DNA of 64,000 nt from Nephromyces sp. MM_2019 (lineage: Eukaryota; Apicomplexa; Aconoidasida; Nephromycida), in the NCBI GenBank assembly GCA_015657535.1, contig JADHZB010002093.1, forward strand, positions 1-64,000, given 5' to 3'. Made by a program: the position numbers and the translations under genes. The notes under the pieces are model-generated. The model did no database searches, was not told the origin of the DNA, and saw nothing but the letters and a program-made list of their open reading frames with translations. Every line of letters starts with the position of its first letter. Within the stretch, counting starts at the first letter, position 1. This document shows, piece after piece, positions 12,139 to 25,700 of this stretch.

Positions 12139-14230
12139 CTGCACAAGACTGTGCAGTTTCCTCCAGTTTTTCCTACATTGAAGTATTGGCAAAATAAAGC
12201 ATTACAAAAATATAAGCAAGATGAATGAGATAGATCACCCTTCATAAAAATTAGAGCTAAAACTTCTTCTCAAGCTACATGCACCTTTCAAGGAGAAGCC
12301 TAGGATGAAGAAGCAACCATAGATTCTAAATCAATACAAAAAAAAAGATTCGATACCACATTTTTTATTATAGTTCATATTGAGATTATATAGGTGTAGA
12401 GTACTAAAAAATCCGCATTAAAATGAGTGTTTTTCACCGCGTAATTTCTTTAAAGTAATTATCCCCAAGTAAGAGCCTAGGAATTTATCTCAAAGCCTTC
12501 AAAATTCGGAAGATAAAAATCATCTTCTTTATCATGTTACCGCCAAATTAGAACAAAAAACTTCAAAAATTCAGAATGAAAAAGGTAGAACTTAAAATAG
12601 ACACACTCTGATTTATACGGAACCTTGAACCCCTAGATAGCCATGCGTGTGTGTACGTGTGAATGCCGTGTTTATGCGTCTAAGTCTGCAGGTATTTTTG
12701 AGTCAATCCCGCTGTGGCTTTGCGTGTGCTTGGATGGTAGTTGCAGGAGTCATTTAATACACACGAATTTAGTTTTTTTATCGTGAAAACAAAATTCCTC
12801 TCTGATTACGACACATGAGTACTAACTATGTCCGCTCTTCGTAGCCTTTGCTTCTTTGAGAACCTGCGGCACACATAAGAAAAAGAAAAAAGCTATATCG
12901 CTAGACTGCGTTCACATATGCACAATTTTCACTATTTTTGGATACCAGGACGACTCACAACATCAAAAGTTTTCAGGTAAGTCCCACCAGTTACGCTACT
13001 AAATCATTTCTTGCAAAATTCACTTATGAGCATAAAACCGGGTTATTTTATCCGTAAAATTTATACAAAATAAATCTGCCAGTACACAAGAAGAAGGATT
13101 TTACCTCCTCTAATAAGTTTTTACTAGATTTAATATATGCAGCCAGTAAAAAACTGAAAAAAATTGGTTTATTTATTCAAAATTAAGGAATCTTCAAAAT
13201 TAAAAATCGCTACCCAGTCAAGAAAAAATAGCTCGCACATGAAACAACTCTATCGAGCCCAATTATAGGTCGCTTAAATTCAGCGCCTAAACAGAGAAAC
13301 ACACTAATTAGTTGCTTTTAAGGCAACAGCATAAAATGAATTGATACACACAAGCTCAAAAAGCCTCAAAATTATTCCACGTATATATCAGAAGGGAAAA
13401 AAAGCTATCAGAACGCTGAAAACATCATTTTTCGTCTTTAATTTAGAATTCTCAGAAATAACATCAACTAGCCTTCAAAAACAAAATTACACGAAAATTT
13501 AGGAAAGTATAAAAGCATGAAAATCAGGGCAGGGGAACTCGCAACCACTTGGAAATAGCAGAGTAAAGGGATAGCAGGATTGCTTTGAAAACTGAGGATT
13601 TTCAAGGTCAGGTATTACCCTACACTTCACTGACACACGATAACACACTTTTGTTATGCGTAAAATTAATTTACACTCCGGTTTTAGCAATACTCACTTT
13701 AAAAAGATACCCATGTAAAGTGTGTATAATAAGACTATAGAAACCACCATATAAGGTAACCTATGAGTAGCTTTTAACTCGTACGCATATAAAGTGCGTA
13801 AAATATGATTATAGCAATAAAAATAGAGGAAAAAAACCGTAAAAATCAGACATTGAAGTCCTAGATGAATATACGGGCTACAAAGAATATTTTTTTACAA
13901 AGAAATTCAAGTACACATAATATCACTCAATTGCTTAATGGCAGCGAACACACAGGATGATGAATAAGTTCTCCAAAAAGTGCCTACATCTATACTACAA
14001 AAAAGCTTTAAAAAACCTTATTTAACGGTAGAAAACTTTCTTCAACACTAGCAATCCATTTTTTTCTTGAATTTATCGCAGACTTGACAAAGTGGCTGCT
14101 TATGAAATCAAGCATTGCACACACGGCCATGCATTAAATCCATCAATCATAGTAAAATAATTTATTCTTTCGGCCCAGAATTTTTTAGTACGCCATAACT
14201 CTTGTGATGAGTTGTAAAAAAGATAAGAAC
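12139..14230 (-). other. Intron-like A-rich region with scattered possible exons
   Basis: Strongly A-rich on the plus strand, as expected for introns of a minus-strand gene. One possible small minus-strand exon (about 12828-12866) has a CCGCAG acceptor and a GTTAGT donor and is open in two frames. A hydrophobic frame at 13499-13690 has no clear splice sites. Nothing else is supported. Confidence 0.35.
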
Positions 14231-14234
14231 TCAC

Positions 14235-14700
14235 ATATAATCCTTCACTACTGCTAAGGGTGTTCCATATCTTGAATGTGGATAGTACTGAGGCCCATCA
14301 AAAGCACTCAATAGCATTGCGCCACTTGATAAAAGCTGATGTAGGATTATCCTGACATCACCAAATATTCCCACAGACTCGCACATTTCACACACATCAA
14401 CACAGTATCCGAGTGTTTCTGTGGCAAGGAACAATTCGAAAGGGAGGAAAACACATTGAAAAACGCACGCGAATAAACGCGACAGTCTATCGTATTTCTC
14501 GCTAAAAACACTTTTGAAGACTTTGAAATTGATGCAAGTCCAAGCTACAAAAAATAAATGGGTGTAGGAGGAAGTAACTCCTACCACGGCCCTACAGAGT
14601 TTGAAATGGATCCATAAAATTTTTCTAGCAAAGACATTGAAATTTTCGGCCCTTTGGTCGTTTTGACCTTCGAAAAAAGGTGAGGGTATTTGCAAAAAAT
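14235..14700 (-). CDS. Long internal exon of the unknown minus-strand gene
   Basis: A minus-strand frame of about 150 codons ends at a good donor (GTGAGT, exon edge 14235) after RYGTPLAVVKDYM. It includes FKSVFSEKYDRLSRLFACVF and MCESVGIFGDVRIILHQLLS. The frame may contain one or two very short introns whose lengths are multiples of three: there are internal GT...TTTTTTGTAG and GT...CCACAG pairs. I do not recognise a domain. Composition suggests a helical, partly hydrophobic protein rather than a clear membrane protein. Confidence 0.5.
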
Positions 14701-15564
14701 CTACTTTTCGATTTTCTTTCTTTTTTAAATTTAGCAGAACAAAATTGGGAATAATTCTAAAAAAATTGCGTTATATGGTACCTCTATATGGCAAAAAATT
14801 TCCCTGCAAAAAATTCATACATGAGAAGGAATCATTTCTGTAACATAAAAACGGTCGCATGCAATTAAGCGACCGGGTTTACCATCATAGAAACCAAACA
14901 GCTGCATTAAAAACCCACCGAAAACTTGTATACTCAATAGATACAGCTTTATCCGCTGAAAACTTATGTACTCAATATTGATTAGATACTAAACTAAGTG
15001 AAACCTTCAAAAAGGAGATACCAAATTTTCCAAACATACAGCAAGAAACGAATCAATTGGAGCAACCTTTATTCTTCTTTTATAAAATATTTGCGACTTT
15101 GAAGTAGCAAGTGTTCAAAAATACTCATACCATCGGCTAAACAAGGCTTAAATTTAATTCTCGCTTAATTAAACACTTTCAGCAAGTTTAACATTGCACG
15201 GCATTAATATTCTGCCACTGGCAGTTGAAAATCTTGAGTGAACTTAAGTTTCTCCTGCTATGACATATTGCTGACGGCATTGGCTTCATTTTATATGTTA
15301 AAGAAGCTTTTACAAAACTTCAAAGCTCCTTCAACATATAAAATTCGCTGAAACAGTATCGGAAAATTTCATAGCCTTTCATGTTAAAAAATTGAATTCA
15401 TGCGATTATCTCATTGAGCAAAAGATTAGTGTAAAAGCAGTTATACATTGCAAAAAAATATAATTAATATTAAGTGTATGAAAGTAATATTAAAGTAGAT
15501 TTTTTAATTAATGCAATAAAAAATAACTTTATACGAAGCTTTTACAGTATATTTTAAGAAATAC

Positions 15565-15835
15565 CAGGTGAAATCGGTATTGCTTTCGGGGGGGCAGCCA
15601 AGCCTTCAGGATACTGAGTGAAATATAGGCAGAATAAAAGATAGAGACATCCAACGCACTTCAGCAAGCCATAATTGAAAGTGTCCTCATTGCTGGACTG
15701 ATGCGTCATATACAACTGAAGTGTCCCGAAATGCTTAGCCAAAATACCTATAAAACAAACATATATTGCTGCCCTGTAGAATAATATCTGCAAGTAGATT
15801 TGAAGCCATGAAAAACGTTGCTCTAAAAAAAGCTG
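15565..15835 (-). CDS. Internal exon(s) of the unknown minus-strand gene
   Basis: Minus-strand coding sequence begins at a CCCACAG acceptor (exon edge 15835) and ends at a GTATTT donor (edge 15565). The frame reads QLFLEQRFSWLQIYLQILFY, then GILAKHFGTLQLYMTHQSSN, then DTFNYGLLKCVGCLYLLF and AAPPKAIPISP. An alternative reading uses a 32-nt intron starting at a GTATTTTGG donor, so exact boundaries are uncertain. No family recognised. Confidence 0.45.
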
Positions 15836-16072
15836 CTGTGGGATCCTAATAATGAAATGCATAAGCTTATTAAGAATAAATTACGAATCATAGCGAGAAA
15901 AATTAAATGATATTGGTCACAAAGAAAAAAGGAGGTTTAACATCTCTTCGAATTTTCAGTATAGTTAGGGATAGAAATTTGTACAAGAAAAATAAAAGTA
16001 TTTCAGAAAGCGGGAAGCCAATTCTTCAAAAAAAGGTATCACAGCATCCATAAATCATTTTAATATATCCTC

Positions 16073-17494
16073 TCAGCATTTAGAGCGCTTTAACAAACCA
16101 CATATTTTCCCGCAGAGGATCTGCCAGCAGTCTGCTGAGTTTTCGGCCTCTGCCTCGGCATGAATCCAACTAAAGGTCTTATCCTTGAAGCATTCAAGGA
16201 ATATGTCGAAACACGCCTCACCATTATTTTCCTGCATGGTATCACACTGCGCCATAAACATTACTTAGAGATACACAGGGAACCAAGTCTACACTCCACT
16301 ATTGACAAACTGCCTTACGTTAGAGGCATTTGAACTCATCAATTACAAGTGGTACTCATGTTTTTGAGAAGGCAAAGAACTCAATTTAAGTGCAACAAAT
16401 TATGTACAAAGCAAACCATCGCAGCCTCAAGCAGGTTTTTAATGATTAAAATTTTTTTTTAAAATATTCTTCTTGCTAATAAAAACATTTTGGAATCCAA
16501 GCTCAGAACTAAAAAAAAACCGCCATAGCATAAAAAGCACATACAGCTGACAAGGCCCTATTTCACAATGTTCAGGCCTTGAAAGAGGGTAAAAGTCCTA
16601 TATCGGCAGTAAGTATTCCGTAATTTCAAAAATCACAGCTTTGTCAATAGTAACAATCATGTGCTTTTATCTTCAATTTTGAGACAGAATTTCAAGGTAG
16701 GACTCAAGACGATTTATTTTCTAAATCCCAGATTACAGGAGTTGTTTCACTCAATGAAAATTCCCTATTGTAAAAACCGGAGCATCATAACAAGAGTTAC
16801 TAAGATTCTGAATCCTAGGCTGGGATGCTTGAAGATAGTGCCACCTTCCACCATACTAGCATCGCAAGTCATCGAGGCTATAAATAGCAACTACTAAGCT
16901 TCCTATAGTTGATTCATGAGGGAAAAAGGCGGGATCATTCATTAAACAATGAGTGCTACATGCTATTGAAAAATAATCAGTAGTACATTATAAGCATACC
17001 CGATTGATAAGTATTTGTTCAATCCACTCCATTAGCAGCTGGGATACATCTAACTCATAAGCTCGACCCCGGCCCGGAAGCACTGATGGAAAATAAAATC
17101 CATTGTACAGGTCTCCAGGTCGGGATATTCCCTCACCCTTACAAGGGATAGTAAGCTTCATTTCAAATCTAACACAGTAACGTGTAATTGAGGGGACCTA
17201 GCTGTAATGGATCCCATGAAAGAACTCAGTTTATCTTGCATCTGCATCAAAAAAAAGGAATGGAGTTGCCATATGGCTTTCAGGATGAAAATTTACCTCT
17301 TGAGCACACAAAATAATAGCTTGCATTGATGTAAAAAACTCAATCTGCGTAAGGGTCACACTCTGGTTTCATACGTTGAAGACTCATCATACTGTGAAGT
17401 TTCCGCGCATATACCATTTGTGGAGCTCCGTTTTCCTCGTGGTATCCACGAAAATTTTGGGTACTGACATTGCAATGTTTCGTGAATTAATCAT
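16073..17494 (-). CDS. Unknown gene, well-phased exons with candidate start Met
   Basis: Minus-strand exons 17393-17494, 17297-17362, 17000-17197, 16801-16890, 16567-16597 and about 16102-16263 join in consistent phase. The first begins MINSRNIAMSVPKIFVDTTR. Later segments read TLTQIEFFTSMQAIILCAQE, LTIPCKGEGISRPGDLYNGF, YFPSVLPGRGRAYELDVSQL, LMEWIEQILINR and NNGEACFDIFLECFKDKTFS. An in-frame stop precedes the first Met, so 17494 may be the true start. The last exon either stops at 16073 (TGA) or splices at a weaker GTGGTT donor towards 15.8 kb. One intron (17363-17392) is only 30 nt. I do not recognise the protein despite its coding-like, varied sequence. Confidence 0.55.
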
Positions 17495-19889
17495 GGGGTT
17501 GCAAAATTATACGACGTGACGTAGATTAATTATATGTTTTTTCACCCTGCCATGAGGCCCTAAGTGTACTAATTCTATTCGAATTTCTTAGCTTCAACAT
17601 GGTTTCGCACTAGACATGTTTTAGTGTGGTATCCCATACTGCTAGCCGAAACTGCTTGTAGCATCTGAATGAACAGCACAAGATATGGTTGTCCGTGCCT
17701 CCACTATCTTCTGTAATTCCCCCGAAGTTGGGCTATTACTGCTTAAGCGGCTCTGTCATCCATTAGAAGCTTTTGGGATTAGCGTGCAGCCAAGCTTTGC
17801 AAAAAATATACATGTGGCATGCATAAAGGAGCTTCCTGTCAGTATAATTGCACTTTGAGCCCTTAACTTCGTATTATGCGCCCAAGATGAAGCGAGTAAA
17901 CACACACACTCCTAAAGTTTTAAACTAGAACCCTCAAGCTTCTAAAAGATCAAAATTTTTTCATCCTCTGCGAGGGCAGGACCACCGCTGGCGCTGCGAC
18001 TACTATATAATTTGCTTACATTTAGATTAATGGCTGAACTTAAACACTACTAAGCTGATTTTAAGCATGTTACCCTGCCATTTTTCCTTTCAGCATGAGA
18101 GGGTTCATGACAGGTTGTTCAGAGGATCCTCCGCGAATATTAACCTCTTGAGAAAATGAATCTTCCTGGGTATCGTTTCAAGTTTAAGTATGAAAATCTT
18201 TATTGAAGTATCTGCATGGGATATGATGATAATCAATCAATTAATTTACTCAGCTTTCATTACAAAATATCTATGTTCTTCGCTATCTAATTTTCTTGTT
18301 GTGCCTGCCTTTATCACAGGCCACTGAAGTTTCTTGGCAGTTTATATACACCGAAGTTACGCACGGTGGCAACGTAATTCAAGCAACTGAATAATAGTTA
18401 TGACTAAAGGAATTTTTTAGGAAGTTCTACCACTAGGATTTACGTGTCAATATGCTGAGAGTCTATAGCAGATCTTAAACTTATGGCTCCACCAGTGATG
18501 CCTAACTTGATGCTAATGTTTCCAGTACAGCGTGATGCATGTGCCAGAATTAGGAAAAGCTAAGCAATAACCATGCAAGTAAATACATGTCTTTGCTAAG
18601 TCACATACTTGGTTGCCAGCTGGAAAAGCAAAAGAGAAAGTGCTTCATTTATCCCACGAAGAATAAAATATACAGGGTGGCTCGAAATTTAAAAAGAGGA
18701 ACGGAATATATTTGCCAGAGTATTTTATTCATGGATGCACTCTCATGCCTTAATGATTTGCTAGGTCGGTTTGAAAGTTTATGGTTCATTGAAAGCTCGA
18801 TTAATGCAGCGCTACTTTGGGAGTAAACACTATGAACCAAAATATAAGTAGTGGTTGGAAGCGTTTCAAATAGCATCGTTTCATTCCGCGTCATGGTATT
18901 TTTATAAAAACTGAAATCAGAAAACTCTAGCGCCACTAACTGCTAAGAAATAAAGTCAAGTTTTGAAGTATGATGTAATGTCATAATGTATCTCATACAT
19001 TGGAAAAACCTTGAGAAGCCTGCTAAATTAGTGATTTACCCGGTGTTTGCGCGAGTGGTTGATTTTTTACATGACTGAGCCGTATGATCAGCCTATCTAT
19101 TCAATTGAATTATAGTCAACTGTTCGGAAACTATTTCATTTGGTTGTAAAAACTGGGTCGACTTTGATAGTAACTTCCGTATGAGGAAATGAGCCCTTTA
19201 GCAGCAAATATTTGCCAGTAAATGTGCACATTATGCATCACCAACTGTCTTGTCAGTTCAAAGTTTCCAATAATTGTTTGCTTCACAAGCCTCTATCACT
19301 TGTTATACCGAGCCGCGTTATACTGCCGTCCCTCTGATGCTCCGGCATTACATTAAGTCAAGAAAATACTGAGCTAAAGCTATTCTATGTAATATTTATA
19401 CCCTTAAAGGGTATAACAGCAGTTTTTAAATTTTCTTTATGGGAATCGGCGCCAGAGTCTTACCGCCATCCCCCATTCCCTTTTCTTTTTGAAGTACTGG
19501 CAGAAGTTTGCAGCGAATTTAAAAGGGTTGGAATTCTGTTCCACAGCGGCAGATATACCTAACCGTATCACAGGGAAATGCCATTAATCAAAGTATTACA
19601 AGAAGCATTCTTCTAACACCAAGTATCGGGTTTTGCGCCTCGTCTCGTGTTATGGCAATAGCTTGACGCACACTCGTGTCAATCTAGTACAGTAAACCAT
19701 ATTTGTATGCTGTAAGACTCCATCGTAGCCCCTCCTATCCAAGAAACGAGGAATCTCGTATGTCCTTGCACCTACAAGACTATTTAAAGTACCCTCCGGA
19801 GCCTCCCTTAACCCTAATGCAACACGTAAAGCAGCAGACCTTGGTTTCCTATATAGCGAGTTGTCGAAAGAAAGTGCTAAAATGTATAC
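17495..19889 (-). other. Unresolved region with a possible exon near 18.6-18.9 kb
   Basis: At 18649-18936 both strands are open. The minus-strand frame (SSAALIELSMNHKLSNRPSK, then RHESASMNKILWQIYSVPLF) is the more coding-like, but I see no secure splice sites on either strand. Elsewhere the base composition is balanced and stop-rich, which may mark an intergenic boundary or promoter upstream of the candidate start at 17494. Confidence 0.3.
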
Positions 19890-21674
19890 CGCAGTGCTAT
19901 TGGAGCTATCCTAGACCAGTAGCTCCTGCGGAAACTGGGGTACTCAATTCCTGCGCAGACCCAAGGGACTAGTCCAGTTTACATGATGTTGCCACAATTT
20001 AATTGAAGTTAGTCACCCGAAAAATTCAAAGCACTACTTTTGCCTATCTTGGTTTAGGTAGCGCCTCGTGGATTACCCCTGAAGTACATGGGTTTACCCA
20101 CTTTAGCATACCATTGTGTTATTGCATGAGAATGGGCCACAGAAAGATGGAACACAGTTTACGATCCGGTCCGCATTAATTCTAATGACTTCCCAAATCT
20201 TATAGGAACATAAATAACGTCATAACTTCGTTTTGAATGCTTAGGAAAAGTAATAATCTCTGCGATAGCCAATGAATTTTGCTATTATTTTGTTACATTC
20301 TATCGGAGAACGAAATACAGGAGGACTTCTCTGGAGAAATAACGAGCGAACAGAGCCTGAGGGCAAGAGGTAATCCTTTGCATACGATTTTGCAAATACT
20401 ATTCACGCCGCTTTTGTTTTAACCTCTTCCAATTATCCGTATATCCGTAGTTCCACTATGTTTTCATGCGACAAAGGTTTATAAGAGATCGCACAAGAAA
20501 ATTTTGATCTGCTTGGTGTAATACAACTGACGGATCCTAAATATTTATTTAATGAAATGAAAGCCTAATAAGCAATCTCGCTCTAAGCTAGTGCTTTTTT
20601 TAAATAATTAGGCATCAGCAAGAAAATTTTAAACCCTTCAGGTCAAGGGCGTCGATAATATCCTGCATTTTACGCAAGGTTCACCTGGGATAATACGCGC
20701 CATATAATATTTTGCATTATCATAATTCCAGAAAGAGCAAGGCTGGAGAAAACTGCTTCCATTGCTAAAAGTAAGAGGCCAAAATACTATGAATTCGCGT
20801 CGAATACTGATTTAAAAAAATTTCTGCTGCTTCCGAGCGCTGCACAATGACTTAAAACCTATTTCAACGTTGTTGAATTCTTATTCTGCGAAATAAAGCC
20901 TGTTAGAATTAGTTCCGCACAAGTGACAGAATGCTGCCAATTGAATTCGATCCAAGTTGGGCTTAGAGATCGCTAAGAAGCTTTGCTATTGTACAAAGTC
21001 AAATTCTAATGCTAACTGCCTGATAAATAATATGATCGGGAACAAACCTTTGGCTGAATATGCAGCATTGGCCCCAAATGAGAGCGAGGCACCATATTTC
21101 TCATAGGAACACAAACCTTCACTTTTTTGCATAAGTATAGCCATGACTGACAATGGCTCACGTATCAAACGCTCTCTTGACCTTTCAGTTAGCATACGTA
21201 TTCTATTGCATATATCTCTCAACATCGTAGAGCAGGGGCCTTGCATCTCAGTCTCCCACGTGCAAGTAAGATAATATAGCTCGGGGATGTATTCTGGTAA
21301 CCAAAGAATATCGTTAAATCCATTATTACCTATCCTTTAATAAATGGCATAATATTTAGTAGTATAATTTTCTACATCTACAATGAAGGCAATCCAGCCG
21401 GTGAATCATACGGGTATGTCCGAAAGTAACATGTTGGAGCCCCCATAATAAGCAACAGAAGGCTAGAGAATGCAGCTCATGAAACTTAGAAATAAAAGTT
21501 GCAAAAAGCTTCCTAGCATTTACTTCTGAATAAAATTTAAGCTATTCTACCTATTAAGGCTGGTTTGGTCAACTTTCCTAAATCAGCTTCTATCGTTGAA
21601 TTTTTTACACTCAATATATTCTATTTTTTTTGTGCTTACTGGCTGTAAGGAAGGTCCGAACGATTACTTTGCAT
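19890..21674 (-). CDS. Unknown multi-exon gene, 5' part
   Basis: Minus-strand exons at 21551-21589, 21048-21329, 20788-20839, 20674-20764 and probably 19890-19950. The second reads NNGFNDILWLPEYIPELYYL, then TCTWETEMQGPCSTMLRDIC and NRIRMLTERSRERLIREPLS. Next come SSRNFFKSVFDANS, SFLQPCSFWNYDNAKYYMAR and IEYPSFRRSYWSRIAPIALR. The first four agree in phase. A possible first exon (ATG at 21674, MQSNRSDLPYS, donor GTAAGC) does not match in phase, so the start is open. The gene faces away from the CCCH gene at 22789. It may be separate from, or continuous with, the exons below 17.5 kb. No domain recognised. Confidence 0.5.
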
Positions 21675-22788
21675 AGTCCAAATATATACCTGAGAACTTA
21701 AATCGATAAAAAATAAAAAGATAACTCATTAGATGGGACGTCATTTGGAAGTAAGCATCACTCCATCTCAGGCCTGAAACTCATAGTTTAACGCGAATAT
21801 TACACTCCTTCAGAAACTTTGCTTTAAGCTACTTCTAATACAACCCTCACCCTTTTTTTACGTGGAAAAAATATTTGCGTGAATCACAAAATATCGCTTC
21901 ATTTCTGATTCCTTGAGCTGCTTAGCTGATCACCTCAGGTAAAAATTGCATTTTTTTTGGTAATAGCCTCATATCATTGGTAATACTCAGAGCCCATGCT
22001 GCTGGCTTGTTTTTTCACTCTACAAAAATAGCTATCAATAAGAAAGGCCAGAATACACGCATATGCTATTTTGTTTTGTAGAAGCTCAGGTTTAGAATAA
22101 GATAAATATTATATACAAAAAAATTTCCTCCTAATGCTAGACCTGCTTTTTTCCCTGCTTTATTGTTTTCGATGATATCACAGCTGATCTGATCGGATGT
22201 AGATTTAACATACAAGTCAATACAGAAAGGGAGTTTCTAAGCTATTAATATTCACCAACTCTTGAAAAAAGTGATAAAGATGCAATGCTTAACAGTTTGC
22301 AAGTTAAAAGCTTCCCCAATTCTATAAACGTGGACTAGAGCGGGTGATGTGATATATCCTATGCATCGAAGGTTTCGTTAGTGTTGTACACGCGTTTGTA
22401 GTGTTCCTGCCTAGCCCCGAAGGAAAAGAGTTTGACTGAGCAGCAGTGCTACTTGCTATTATTGCGAAGAATCTCACAAATTACCAACACAAATGGTAGA
22501 AAGATTTTATGAAAATTATGTGGCATGCTATTAAGATTGCAATGCATTAGAATGGGAATTTTACGGATATGAAAATGATCCGCACGACGGTCATAGGTCT
22601 CCTCCAAAACATGAGAGTTTCATTATGGGGACTGAAATTCCGCATATTCACTGAAATTTATTGAAAGTTAAAGCTGCTGAATTATCCAACTGATCCAAAG
22701 CGTGCGATTTTGTTTCGGAAATCTTTAAAAGCTATGCAAGGGAAAAAGTGCATAATAAAAGTATTTGCGCTTACAGGGACAATGAAAA
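21675..22788. promoter_or_regulatory. Upstream region between two divergent genes
   Basis: About 1.1 kb between the probable 5' end of the minus-strand gene (near 21.6 kb) and the ATG of the CCCH gene. It has no convincing coding frame. By position it should hold the promoters of both. No specific element could be identified by eye. Confidence 0.35.
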
Positions 22789-25700
22789 ATGACGCTCATG
22801 GTGCTAACTGAGTTGGAGCTAGCGAGGTTTAGAACGAAGCGATGCAGCAGGCTGCTAGAAGGAAACTGTAAATTCGGACGCGAGTAAGTTAGGCACTAAT
22901 CTCTACCACTTCGTGAATTAGCATTGTAATCTAGCTTCGCAGGATTTCTACAGGATAGCCTACCGAAACCATGGATACAAGATTGAATGTGAAACTAAAA
23001 ATTTGAAACCAGAATGACACATTGGTGCTGCAGAAACTTCATTTCAAGCTCATCTAATAGTTTACTTACGTATTTTTCTTCGCTATTAAAATTTGGTTGG
23101 GACCATGAGTGATCACAATGCCTTCGTGTATCCTTCAGTAACTCTATTTCAATGTACAATAGGAGTGAATTCTGCCAGTACACATTATTTTGAGCACTAC
23201 TGACAACTGCATGTCACTTGTTTTTTTGTCAAGATTAGATTAATGCAAAAAACAGGTATCTTCTATGAACAATCGAGGCTCTGACACGGTAATGCTTGCT
23301 TTTGTGATACAGGAACTGCCATTATAGCCACAACAAATATTGGAATAGAAGATGTCCATATTTTTTGTCCAATACTGAATTCTTGCGGTATATACCAGTC
23401 TTATGTCCTTTGATCGTCGTAAATGGAGACACAGGGGCAATATCGAGCGAATGCAACCGAGGTGGAGATTGCCCTTTCGCACATTCGCAAGAAGAGGTTT
23501 TGTACCATCCTCTCTTCTATAAAGTAAGTAACGTTCTAAATGCTAGTTTGAAATCATCTGAATCTGCATACCCTAAATAAATACTAGTATGAATGTGATT
23601 ACAAAAGTATATTTAAAAGAAGTAGAGGGTACTCCTGATATTTTTGCTGCAGAAGAAGTACCAAGCTCGAAATGATATTTTTGCTGCAAAAGTACCAAGC
23701 GCGAAATGACATTTTATGCAAACGAAGACTATTTTGAATTCATCGCAAAAAAAAAAATTAATTGTGATTAGCGAGCTAGTACGTATAGCAATTCACAGGT
23801 TAAAAATTTACGCACGGCAACGAATGAAAGTGCCCTATTCGTAAATTTTTCCACTTTTGAGTATTCAAACCTTGTCTGCCACAATCACTGTACATTCATA
23901 GCTTGAGTAACTACAAGTGAGACTGCTAAATCGAAAGTTTTTATAAAATTTTAGTGTGCAGCCAGAATTTCCGTGCATTTCCTATTGTACGCTACGTTTT
24001 ATATTGAGTAGTTGTCAAACTCTAAAGAGCTTCGTTTTGCTTTTCATTAGCATTGCCATGCATAACAGTGCATTATGCTTTCACAATAAATGAAGGGCTT
24101 CACCATTATGCAGGAATTTAATATTGCTTGAAAATATAAAGGCTATTTTTAAACACTTATTTCGAAGAATTTCTAGGCTGTAGAATCCACGTGCACAACG
24201 GTGCCAGGTATAAATATTTCGTATTTTCCTGCTAATTCAGACAAAGCCTTGCAAGCATTACCTAGTAGGGGAGCCTTGCCAAAACCATTGCCCCTACATC
24301 CATCACCCCTGTGAATTGAGGAAACGAAATGAGTTTAAGCTGCCTTTTACTCGAGGAATAGAGGGTAAGAGGGAAAAAATGCATTACGTACAGAACCTTT
24401 TCCATGAGTGCTTCCAACATGTATACTTATAAATTTACCGTGGGATCATTTAAGTGATAAAGGCAAAAATAAAGTACTATTAATGTTTTTAAACTAAACT
24501 AAAAACACACTTCCAAACTTCGTTGGTGCTTAAATAGTTTTAACCTTTCTTGACGAGAAGGCCATTTTTTTTTAATTCAAGAATTACAAAAATTGCAGAA
24601 CTAAGAATAGGTGAGTCCCTATAGCCTATAAAAAGAAACACGCAGCATGCCAAGGAGAATACCAAATCCTAGCAAATTTTTGAGTTACACGCTCACTACG
24701 TTGCATTCCATATTAAGCAAAATGGAGCTCACAGCGCATGATGTGTCACATGAACCTCGTAGAAATAGGCAGTATAGTAAGAAAAGCACATTAAAGAAAT
24801 CTGCTATATTTAGAAAAAAATTAGTTTTTAATCCGCAAAAACTTTGAATCTTAAATTTCTTATAAGGCGAAAGATGGTTAGACTTCAGTTAGTACTCTTA
24901 GATGTAGGCTTTTCAGATAAAAAAGGAACAACACAATTTCAAAATATAGATGCTGAAATTCATTATCATGAATAAATTCTACACTCGAGAAAAGAAGCAT
25001 GCGTAAGCTTTTCAATTTTCAGTACCAACGTATCCTGGTGTAGTGCATGTGGACAAGATAAATCGAAGAAAGCAAGACAAAGTCAAAAATAATGAGGTAA
25101 TACATTTCGACTGCATTAAAAAATGTGGCCTCAGTGGGCTACGGATGAAAATTCATGGATATTCAGAGCTAAAAACATATTTCTTTCGATACTGTACCAA
25201 CAAGGTAGTGTCAACAATTCTGCGTGATGCATTTTCAAAAAGCTAAATTAAGCTTATTGAATTGATCTAAGGATGCCCGTAGCGCACGTGAGTGCATGAG
25301 CGCAGCTATTTTAAGCAACTTCGGCGATGAACTTCTTGCATTGCTAAATGAAAAAATTTAGCCATCAAAAATTAGAAGAACGTTTGGTCGTTCGTAAAGG
25401 TATCAGGGGAAAAAAAGCTGCACAATATTCGCAGCTGAGGCTGAAAAAAACATCGTAGCTTTTTGCTTTGACTGAATTTATCCAAATCGTATAATAGTGT
25501 CATTTGACTGTTTTAACCTTAAAAAAGATGGTCGTAAATCGTGTAGTTTGCGTACTTCCGGATGTATTATAATGTAAAACAAGCCTAGTTTTCTCGAAAA
25601 ACCTCCAATAAAAATTATTTTCCTGTATAGCATAATGGTAACCCGCAGGATTGTAACTCAAAAGTTGCATGTTTTGCTTCAAAATGGAATAATGAACTTG

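Noticed and set aside
23072..23180. Minus-strand exon-like segment with a CTGGCAG acceptor and GTAAGT donor
   Set aside because: It falls inside the first intron of the plus-strand CCCH gene and could not be linked to any other minus-strand exon.
23590..23676. 29-codon ATG frame running into the tandem duplication
   Set aside because: It is short, intronic to the CCCH gene and without support.
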